NCBI GenBank assembly: GCA_036365515.1
Contig: CM070873.1
Span: 23,482,257-23,546,256, forward strand
Source: Torymus aiolomorphi
Taxonomy: Eukaryota; Arthropoda; Insecta; Hymenoptera; Torymidae
Reading direction: 5' to 3'
Length of the DNA stretch: 64,000 nt
Made by a program: the position numbers and the translations under genes. The notes under the pieces were generated by a model. The model did not search any database. It was not told the origin of the DNA and saw only the letters and a list, made by a program, of their open reading frames with translations. Positions within the stretch are counted from its first letter, which is position 1, and every line of letters begins with the position of its first letter. This document shows positions 56,165-64,000 of the stretch, one piece after another.

Positions 56165-56172
56165 AAAATAAA

Positions 56173-57440
56173 GGGATCTGAAAAAGTTTAATTATTTTTC
56201 TTTTTTTTTAAGGATAGCATTGACAGAAAAATGTTATTAAGATCATCAGATGTTGCTTTGATAATCCGTCAGGAATGGAACTGATAAGCAATCATAAGCA
56301 ACCTTTTACTGAAAACTTTTTAAATTTTATTCGATTCAGTTTCAGAATATTGTAAGTGAATATGAAGGGGTGTCGGAGATCTCTACCATACCGACATCGT
56401 CATTTTATCTGCAAAAATGCCTAGAGTTACAGAAAATAAATAAAATGATGATGCAGGTATAGTAGGAATCTACGCTACTCTTTCAGATTCCCTTAAAAGA
56501 ACAGGATTTTATGGAAAAAAAAAAATAAATAAAAAAAATAAACGGAAGAAGAAGTGTAATGAAATAGAAATTGACAGATTTTGTAATATAGAATATATAG
56601 TAGAAAACATGCGGCGTTAAATTTAAAAACCCATAATAGGAATCAGCAAAAGTAAACGCAAAATCACTAAATTCAAATATACCACAAAACATAAATTAAA
56701 AAAATATCTTGCCTAATGCAAACAATGACAAAAAGTAAAAAAAAAAAGAAGCCTTTAAAGAAACGCAATATAGTCTTTTTCGTTATTGAAGTGCAAGATT
56801 ATTTTTATACGAATCGAAATATTCATTGTTTATGAATACTAATCCAACTCTCCCAAAAATAAATAAACTAAACGTCACAATTACGGATAAACCGTTGAAA
56901 TAGCTATATTTATCACGTTTACTCATAAAAGAAGTAAAAACAGAAGAATAAAACATCTCCAATACAAAGAGCCTATTGGTCTACCGTCACTCGTTTTGAC
57001 ATCTCCTATTTACCGACTTCATCCTTGCGCACGATATAGTAGAGACTCTGTGTACACACGGAATCCCCTATGGCACGATTTAATCAGCTGTAAGTGCTCG
57101 TATCTGAGCCCTGACAGTAGCTCCAAGTAGATCACCGAGAGATGGAATTATCGCGACGAATAGCTCGAGCATCAGTGCAGCCGGGGACTTATCTTAGCTG
57201 GATGCTGGAGGCACAACATTCATATCGTAGTTTCAATAGTAGTACGTTATTTAGAAAAAATTATTTCTGAAATTTATAGATACTTGACATTCGGTGATTC
57301 GCAGCTCTATAATTTTTGCTCTTTGATTTTGAAATTTTGACAAGTTTTATTAAGATTGAGTTTACAATTTATCACATTAAAAATAGAATATTTTTTAAAC
57401 TTTTACACGTAATACCGTGTTTGTTTAAATTTTTTAATGA
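56173..57440. other. AT-rich DNA with a small mixed island
   Basis: A-rich low-complexity near 56510-56545 and 56735-56750. GC-richer at about 57000-57220 (GCGACGAATAGCTCGAGCAT). No gene recognised. Confidence 0.5.
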
Positions 57441-57446
57441 TGTTAA

Positions 57447-58056
57447 GGGGGTGTGGTACTAATGCACTCTGTTTTACCGGAAGAACTCGGTAAATTCTAT
57501 ATTATTAAAATAAATATATCGACTTACGTCTTATAAAGAGATAGTTGCCCTGTGCAATGTAATAATCTACCAGTTTGCGCAGTTTTGAGCCCAAATATCA
57601 ACGGCACTCTAAAAATTTTTGCGAACGAAATTTCGGTTATTTTTGTTCGCAAAATTTTTAGGTGTTTGAAATTTCGAACGTTCATAGTGAACGAAAGATT
57701 TTTGTCATTTTCAAATTTAGCCGAATTTGGCTACTTAATAATTTAAAATCGGATAATAACTGCATTTCTTCACTTCTCACTCTTGCAGTCACCAGTAAAC
57801 CACACTCCGGGGAATTCTAACCAGAATTAGAAACTTTAAGTTAATATTTCGTTCATTATGAACGTTCGGAATTTCAAACACGTAAATTTTTTAGGATGCC
57901 GTTGATATTTGAGCTCAAAACTGCGTAGGCTGGTAGATTATTACATTGCGCAGGGCAACTATCTCTTTATAAGACGCAATTCGATATATTTATTGTAATA
58001 ATATAGAATTTACCGTGTTCTGCCGGTAAAACAGAGTACATGAGTACCACGCCCTC
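57447..58056. mobile_element. TTAA-flanked foldback palindrome with family B near its centre
   Basis: TTAA at 57443-57446 and 58057-58060. Ends GGGGGTGTGGTACTAATGCA and its inverse TGAGTACCACGCCCTC; ACTCTGTTTTACCGG against CCGGTAAAACAGAGT; CTTATAAAGAGATAGTTGCC against GGCAACTATCTCTTTATAAG; TAATAATCTACCAG against CTGGTAGATTATTA; CAAATATCAACGGCA against TGCCGTTGATATTTG. Same end type as the foldback at 48057. Flanks and GGGGGTG ends suggest a piggyBac-mobilised family of non-coding foldbacks. Confidence 0.92.
57660..57883 (+). mobile_element. Family B element near palindrome centre
   Basis: AGGTGTTTGAAATTTCGAAC to AATTTCAAACACGT. Perfect duplication AAATTTTT (57652-57659 and 57884-57891), about 20 bp from the dyad of the surrounding foldback. 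Confidence 0.95.
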
Positions 58057-58060
58057 TTAA

Positions 58061-58900
58061 GTGTCACGTATGTTTTTGATAAAAGGTGATTTATATGAAA
58101 AATGAGCGAAACTTTGTAAAAATACCGAACAACAAAAATTTAATTTGCTGATTAAAATGAATCAGTAACTTCTTTTACTTATGTAATCGAGTTGACCCAA
58201 ACATTTTCAATAAATGTTTATAACCTCTTCTTTATTGTGTCTCCTGATATTCTCTCACTTTTTTTTTTTAATAAATATATATCTCCTTGAGATGAATGTA
58301 GCACTGTATGACCAGCTTAAGAATATTATGTATCTCAATCCTTACCATGAGATAGTCACCTAACGCACGTTTATTCATTGGGTCATTTGTGTATTCGCAC
58401 CATTTTTACATTGGTTACGCTTTAGATTTTTCACATAATATCCCAAAGATAATTTGTTTACAAAGTGTATTAATAAATGTGAAAAAATCATCGTAAAAAG
58501 CTTTTTATTCATTGCAAAAAATATTGCAACCACTTTTTACTATTAGGGTTTTGAACATAAATGATCGCCACGAGCCAGACACTTTCTTTATCCAAACCCT
58601 TTATTTGTCGACTTTTCGGCTCTCGCAGAGAAGCCCTTTTCACTTTTTACTATTCCAAAATGCGCTAGGCATTCAGGTACTCAAAAATTTAATTAGCTAT
58701 ATCACCCAAACTACATTTTCAAACTCCAATTTTGTTTCTTTTGGTATTGATACGCAGAATGCATCAATATCGCAGCAGCGACTCTTCAAACATACGGCTC
58801 TAAAAGCGTATAAAACCGTTTATTGCAGATATTCCATTACAGTAAATCAAACAAAAAGAGAGAAAGAAACAACACAAGCCGAGTACTGCTCGTCGAGTAA
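58061..58900. other. Unique-looking AT-rich DNA
   Basis: Contains a 137-codon plus-strand frame at 58512-58925 (MQKILQPLFTIRVLNINDRH...). It has no domain, no splice-bounded structure and composition like its surroundings, so I treat it as chance while noting it is the longest non-repeat plus-strand frame of the right half. Confidence 0.45.
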
Positions 58901-59300
58901 CTGTCAGGAATTATCAAAGGACTGACGAACAAAAACACCGGCAATGTTAACATTGCTGGAAAAAAGCGGAAAGTGGGGGATGGTATCCGGTATCTTGCTT
59001 TAATTAAAAGTTTCTCGATCCGAGCAAAATTAAAAGAGAGGCAAACACGTGCCCGCGCGAGTCGAGCGGCGATAGAGGAAAAAGCACGCGCGCGAAATAA
59101 ACAGACGAAGGGGGGTGAGAGAGAAATAAAAATCTTTCAGTGTCTTTGTTTTTCTCCTGATCGATCGAGCGGGATGAAATATTAATTAGAAGCGGAGCCC
59201 GTTTCTGATGTGCGAGCAACTTCCTGTGTAAAATTCGATTCGAAGTTTCGCTTTGAGTTGCAATGCGGCAAATTGCTGGGAATGATGTGTATGGTTATTG
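58900..59300. promoter_or_regulatory. GC-richer low-copy island
   Basis: GTGCCCGCGCGAGTCGAGCG, AAAGCACGCGCGCGAAATAA and TGATCGATCGAGCGGG. Candidate regulatory DNA by composition. Confidence 0.3.
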
Positions 59301-59359
59301 CGAATTTTGGTTGAAGTTCTTTCAATCAATGCGTTAAGAAATTGAATTCTTTATATACT

Positions 59360-59582
59360 ATGGGTTTGAAGTTTGTAACGTTGGAGTCCAAAGAAATAAA
59401 AAAAATAATTCATTTTGCTTTACGTTTATTAAATAATATTAATTTTGCGTGTAGATTTAGTGTTTTATAGTATAAATTAACTTTAAAACAAAGGTTTAGA
59501 TAAAATTTCCATTGTTTAATAACTTTAATCAATCGTAAAAAATTATTTCGTTGCATTCCAACGATGCAAACTTCAGACCCAT
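59360..59582 (-). mobile_element. Family A hAT-like miniature element
   Basis: ATGGGTTTGAAGTTTGTAAC to GCAAACTTCAGACCCAT. Flanks TATATACT and TATGTACT agree at 7 of 8. Confidence 0.93.
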
Positions 59583-59657
59583 TATGTACTTATAGTGATG
59601 AGGTCACTGAACCAGTTGATAATCATTTATTTAAATTAAGACTGCTGTTTTGTTATT

Positions 59658-59658
<1 letters not shown>

Positions 59659-59691
<33 letters not shown>
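59659..59691 (+). repeat. Poly(T) run, 33 bases
   Basis: Longest homopolymer in the window. It may be the reverse-strand tail of a retroposed sequence, but no target duplication or body was found beside it. Confidence 0.95.
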
Positions 59692-59695
<4 letters not shown>

Positions 59696-59800
59696 ATTTG
59701 GTCATTCGTGGTATATATTCGTATACTATTACTTTACAATATAACTCTACTCAAAAATATGGTGCACTGAGAGAAAATTAGTAGAAAAATTACAAGAACG

Positions 59801-59870
59801 TTCAGTAAAAATTACCATACTGTGTGAGGAAACCGATCACAGATTGTCAGTCTGGTAGTTTTTATAATGC
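59801..59870. repeat. Short inverted repeat
   Basis: CAGTAAAAATTACCATACTG against CAGTCTGGTAGTTTTTATAA. Possible small TA-type element; boundaries unclear. Confidence 0.35.
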
Positions 59871-60002
59871 AGTAGAGTAATTTTCTATTAGTTTTGAAAA
59901 ACAAAGAGAAAAATATTTTCTACCCAATTTGACACATTTTACAAGATAAATAAGTAATATTAAATAGTAAATTGAATAACGAATTTTTAACGATGAAGAA
60001 AT

Positions 60003-60073
60003 ACCAGCCGAGATGGAGAATCGAACCTTGAACCTTTGAGTTGACAGGTGAACAGCTTACCGACTGCGCTACA
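60003..60073 (-). repeat. tRNA-like head (SINE or tRNA pseudogene)
   Basis: Read on the minus strand: TAGCGCAGTCGGTAAGC fits an internal A box and AAGGTTCGATTC a B box, at tRNA-like spacing. The T arm does not pair and the 5' acceptor strand is missing where a family A element begins (60077), so it is not a working tRNA gene. A tRNA-derived SINE head is the likeliest reading. Confidence 0.6.
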
Positions 60074-60076
60074 AAG

Positions 60077-60300
60077 ATGGGTCTGAAGTTCGCATCGTTG
60101 GAGTGCAAGGAAATCATTTTTTACGATTGATTAAAGTTATTGAACAATAGAAATTTTATGGAAATCTTTGTTATAAAGTTATGTTATACTATAAAACACT
60201 AAATCTACACGCAAAATTAATATTAACTAGTATAAACTTGAAGTAAAATGAATTATTGTTTTTATTTCGTTGCACTCCAACGTTGCAAACTTCAGACCCA
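60077..60300 (+). mobile_element. Family A hAT-like miniature element
   Basis: ATGGGTCTGAAGTTCGCATC to GCAAACTTCAGACCCA. It abuts the tRNA-like head, and another family A copy starts 7 bp further on. Flanks do not match as an 8-bp duplication, so later rearrangement is likely. Confidence 0.9.
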
Positions 60301-60307
60301 ATTGCAA

Positions 60308-60575
60308 ATGGGTCTGAAGTTTGCATCGTTGGAGTGCAACGAGATCATTTTTTACAATTAATTAAAGTTATTAAGCAATGGAAATTTTATCTAAATCTTT
60401 GTTATAAAGTCATTTGATACTATAAAACAACGTGTTTGAAATTTCGAACGTTCATAGTGAACGAAATATTTTTGCCATTTTCAAATTTAGCCGAATTTGG
60501 CTACACGCAAAATCAATATTATTTATTGTAAATTTGAGGTAAAATCAAATATTTTTTTATTTCGTTGCACTACAA
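60308..60575 (+). mobile_element. Chimeric family A element carrying a family B patch
   Basis: Starts ATGGGTCTGAAGTTTGCATC. From about 60431 to 60503 family A sequence is replaced by the first 73 bp of family B (CGTGTTTGAAATTTCGAAC to TTTGGCTAC), after which family A resumes at ACACGCAAAATC. The right end is cut after CGTTGCACTACAAC. Confidence 0.85.
60431..60503 (+). mobile_element. Family B half-element patch
   Basis: Family B terminal repeat plus interior to GCCGAATTTGGCTAC, then an abrupt switch to family A at a shared CTAC. No target duplication. Confidence 0.85.
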
Positions 60576-61011
60576 CTAATAAGTAGGTCACTTGTAACAG
60601 TTTGTGGTTGGCTTCCGCGTGCAGGAGGTAATTTTTATTGGGCGCTCTTATAATTTTTCCACTAATCTTTTCTCAGTGTGTGTTTTCCCAACTCAATATT
60701 GCAAACTTTGTAATATCACGTATATCTTTAGCTTTTTAAAAATGAGAACGACAGCTTTCAATTTTTTTTTTATTCCCACCTCTACTATAATGGCCATTTT
60801 ATAGCCTGAAAAGCGGGGTAAAAATGGCGTCTGATTCCCTATTTTATTTTATTCTCGCATATGCGCGAGTAAAGTAAAATAATCTAATTTTTTACGTTTA
60901 TGGTGAATTGGGTTAAAAATGACAACATTCTAACACATAAATACAAAATAACTTTTCAAATCTATGAAGTGGCTACAGTGGAAATGGGAATAAAGTACTA
61001 TATGTAAAACG

Positions 61012-61093
61012 GGACTTAAATCGATCATTCCCTTAGGTGATCACTGCCCGAGTGAGCGTAGCAAAGCGAGCAATAATCTACGACTTTAGTCCC
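61012..61093. repeat. Imperfect palindrome
   Basis: GGGACTTAAA against CTTTAGTCCC, with GAGTGAGCGTAGCAAAGCGAG in the top. Same general type as the hairpins at 33.5 and 34.6 kb. A smaller one (TTCTCGCATATGCGCGAG) lies at about 60852-60870. Confidence 0.7.
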
Positions 61094-61107
61094 TTGTTAC
61101 ATAATGT

Positions 61108-61332
61108 ACATGTTTGAAATTCCGAACGTTCATAATGAACGAAATATTAACTTAAAGTTTCTAATTCTGGTTAGAATTCCCCGGAGTGTAGTTTACTGGT
61201 GACTGCAAGAGTGAGAAGTGAAGAAATACAATTATTATCCGATTTTAAATGTATTAAGTAGCCAAATTCGGCTAAATTTGAAAATGGCAAAAATCTTTCG
61301 TTCACTATGAACGTTCGAAATTTCAAACACCT
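61108..61332 (-). mobile_element. Family B hAT-like miniature element
   Basis: ACATGTTTGAAATTCCGAAC to AATTTCAAACACCT. Flanks do not form a clear 8-bp duplication. Interior subtype with CACTCCGGGG (reverse), as at 27048, 37655 and 57660. Confidence 0.9.
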
Positions 61333-61499
61333 AAATAAGACTATCACTATACAAATAGCCATAATACATTATTCAAATCTCTTGTAAATTGAATTTTTCA
61401 GTAAGAATTAAAAAATTAAAAGAAACCAACTAAGCTATTACCAATTGCTAAAGTATTAATTAATCATCTTTACAATCGTTCAGTACTTACCATTTAAAA

Positions 61500-61940
61500 A
61501 ATTCGCGCGCATAAATCACAACGCACTTGTAACATTTCCTATCGCCAAAAATGAACACAAATTTAAGCCACAAAAAAAAAGAACCTGAAAATCACAACGT
61601 CAACGTTACGTATATACCTCGTGCACTTTTCAATTAACCCAGGGTCTAATTACCATTACCGTACTTTCTCGCGTCCCTGCAATCGCGCGGAACATTACGC
61701 AGTCGGCGCAGGGCAGCTCCGGCGGCAAATTATTACCAATTTTGCAGAAAGCGACCTCGGAACGACCTCGAAACGAATAACAATTAACAAACTTACTCTA
61801 TCCCAGTTTCTATATTTGCTTCTTTCTCTATCTCTCTCTCCTCCTCCTCTTTTCCGTCATTTCATCTGATGCCTTCATTTCCATGCGCAAATAATATTTC
61901 GTCGCAGCGCGACGGAGCGCCGAGTGGATTCTAAAGTACT
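61500..61940. promoter_or_regulatory. GC-richer low-copy island
   Basis: CAATCGCGCGGAACATTACG, GCAGTCGGCGCAGGGCAGC and CGTCGCAGCGCGACGGAGCG. Candidate regulatory DNA by composition. Confidence 0.3.
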
Positions 61941-61949
61941 TCGCGAAAC

Positions 61950-62540
61950 AAATGAGTCGATTACCCTTGTTTCACCTTTTGCTCTTTCAAAGCTTTATAT
62001 ACTTACATATCGTCCTTTTTCTCTGCTTCATTCTATATTCTAATTCCTCTCTAAATAGTTTCTTCTTACTTACTGTTATCTTTTGTATAAATCTTTATCA
62101 AATTCTTCACGTCTTTCTGTTTTGTATTCTTTTTCCAGCTCTTTCTTCTTTGAATTACCAACTTCCTAACTCTTCTTTCCCCCCACGAACTTTTCCTTAA
62201 TTCTTCTCATTCCTTTTGCGAATAAAAATCATTCCTGATTATGCATCATTTGATTGCAGTTGAATCTTTTTTATCCTACACCCCACTTTATGTCATCTCT
62301 TTCTTCTTTGTAAACTGGTCTTTTTCATTATCACCTTCTGTTTGCGAGTATCAATCACCTGTAAGCTTGCACATACCTCGCGAAGTCACATTGCCGCTGC
62401 AGCCAGTAAATCCAACTACATAATCCCAATATTTCTTCTTTTCCAGCATGCTACTCCCACCTTTTATCTTTATCTCCGTGTGTGAGCCACACTTTACACT
62501 ATTCTCTTAATCTCTCGGTTCTCCATCCCTCTTCCCACAC
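61950..62540. other. Pyrimidine-rich plus strand
   Basis: About 600 bp with strong T+C bias on the plus strand (CTTTTTCTCTGCTTCATTC; TTTCTTCTTTGAATTACC; TCTTTCCCCCCACGAAC). Frames here are Leu/Phe/Ser-rich by-products. No gene recognised. Confidence 0.6.
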
Positions 62541-62549
62541 CATCCGACC

Positions 62550-63010
62550 TTATATTATTCAATACCAGGCTACGTACGTACTACAAACGCATACGTGTTC
62601 ATCTCTTACCGAGACGACTAGCTCTCTACTTTTGGGATTAACGAGAAGGAAGGCACACGGGGCCGCTGTGAAAAACGACCGGGACGACTAATGGCATCGA
62701 GTGCAGCGTGCATAAAAACTTTATTGGCTGAAACAACAGCGCGCCCTGGTTAATTGTTTTCGTCCTCGGATTAGCTGAAAGTTTCGAGGCGGAACACGCG
62801 CGCGCCGTCTTTTTCTGGAGGTCGGTGAGGAGATTTTTTTCTCCTTCGTCGAGTAACTTGTTGCGCGACGGATTAAAGCCGCCGTCGTCGTCGTCGCCTT
62901 GTTTACTCTGGAGGTTCGAAGCGGTTTTTGTGCCTCTGCCCCCGCAATGATAGAGAAACAGAGTTTCGCTTGCGACCGAGCAAACGGCTGAGTTGTCTTT
63001 CGTGAACAAA
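62550..63010. promoter_or_regulatory. GC-richer low-copy island with GTC repeats
   Basis: GCCGCCGTCGTCGTCGTCGC near 62879, GAGGCGGAACACGCGCGCGC near 62787 and AACTTTATTGGCTG near 62718. The 123-codon minus-strand frame (62638-63009) contains DDDDGG from the GTC repeat and has no domain. Confidence 0.33.
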
Positions 63011-63449
63011 TTGACTTGAATAAGGTTTGTCTGGTTAATTGGGCTTTGTTGGTCTCGTGAAAGTAATAGTTTAAATGATTTTTATGGAGAAAAGTGTTTA
63101 TGAATGTGAAAAGGATCGACCGGTCTCTAACAAATTATTTTCAAAAACGCATTACTTATTACTTATATGCTAGGAAAAATATTGTTTATAAGAATTTTTG
63201 AAACATTAGGGCTAATTATAGCTTTCTTTCTACGTTCAACATTTTTTCGAAAAAAAAAAAAAAAAACTGACAATTACAGAAAAATTTTAAACATGAGCAC
63301 AATTTTAAAGGAAAAATATTTTCGAAATACTTTTACGAACGTTGACATTTCTTTATTTAGTTTTCGAATGCAATTCTTTAAATTATATTTTCAACTCATA
63401 ATTTTAAACAAAAATGAGATTTGATTTTCATTAAAGGTTATGTTTCTAT

Positions 63450-63489
63450 AGTTATCTAATACAAGAATATTTTTTTGTTTCAGGTAAGC
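63450..63489 (+). promoter_or_regulatory. Candidate recursive splice site
   Basis: TTATCTAATACAAG (branch-point-like CTAAT), then ATATTTTTTTGTTTCAG, directly followed by GTAAGC at 63484. Strong pyrimidine tract and CAG acceptor. Lies 13.9 kb after the site at 49591. Confidence 0.52.
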
Positions 63490-64000
63490 ATCGACATAAT
63501 TATAAAGAGTCAAGAAGAACTGATGGTTAAGTAAAAAATTACCAATTAACGTTTTTCTTCTAATTGAAACAAAGTTTTTAATTGAAAAGATAATCGAAAT
63601 CATGAAATAAACAACAAGAAGGCGATATTCAATTGATTCAAACGAGTTTCCTGAACAATAAGTGCACCCGTTACTGCAAAATTGCTCGAGTTTCAAGAAC
63701 TTTCTTTACCAACCAACCCCAACAATGTCACTCCACAAAAAATCAGTACATTTCTCGTTCTCATCACATCCAAACCGCCCAACAAACTTCAAACTCTTCG
63801 TCACTCAACTATTCACAAGACCTCTTCCTTTAGACAACTCCGCTGAAAATCAAAAGCTTTAAAAAATTCATGCTTTCTTGTCGAGTAACCGATTGAACCG
63901 AGTGCAAAAACACCGGAGAACAAATGTTTCTTTTCTCGCATCGGGCAGAGGCTTTCCCGATTAAAGCTCAGCTCGCGAAACGGAAATAGGGAAATCGAAT
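63490..64000. other. AT-rich DNA grading into a GC-richer end
   Basis: From about 63860 to the window end composition becomes GC-richer (CGAGTAACCGATTGAACCGAG; CAGCTCGCGAAACGG), like the other islands. No gene recognised. Confidence 0.5.

Noticed and set aside
58512..58925. 137-codon plus-strand gene
   Set aside because: No domain, no neighbouring splice sites, composition as in flanking DNA; kept only as a note in the stretch description.
62638..63009. 123-codon minus-strand gene
   Set aside because: Contains an aspartate run from a GTC repeat, no domain, and no splice or start support.

Overview
This is eukaryotic, AT-rich, non-coding DNA, almost certainly from an insect. The reverse-transcriptase relic and the mix of hAT-, piggyBac- and mariner-like miniature elements are most like what I know from parasitoid wasps and ants, so Hymenoptera is my best inference; the species is not determinable by eye. 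I found no intact host protein-coding gene. Nearly all open frames are satellite or transposon read-through or chance.

Layout. (1) 1-6238 is a tandem satellite of about 175 bp monomers, cut by the window start. (2) 6239-9034 is a 2.8 kb non-satellite spacer with microsatellites and a hairpin. (3) 9035-18925 is the same satellite in the opposite orientation, with a repeated multi-kilobase block and a scrambled stretch at 14.15-15.29 kb. (4) 18.9-61.4 kb is dispersed-repeat DNA holding 19 copies of one hAT-like miniature element (family A), ten near-complete or partial copies of a second (family B), large foldback palindromes, TTAA-flanked and TA-flanked elements, and a dead non-LTR retrotransposon. 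Many are nested, and 8-bp target duplications let the order of insertion be read. (5) Between the repeats, and in the last 2.5 kb, lie GC-richer low-copy islands of 200-900 bp that look like regulatory DNA rather than exons.

Two patterns stand out. First, three plus-strand sites (33.37, 49.59 and 63.48 kb) have a 3' splice site abutting a 5' splice site, with no comparable site seen on the minus strand. This is the signature of recursive splicing, so at least the right half of the window may lie inside a giant intron of a plus-strand gene whose exons are outside. Second, four independent miniature-element insertions sit at or near the dyad centre of large palindromes, suggesting either targeting of cruciform loops or survival of palindromes whose arms are held apart by an insert. 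Families A and B also share a terminal design (TGAA-TTT followed by a small CGTT...AACG hairpin) and an 8-bp target duplication, suggesting related transposases.
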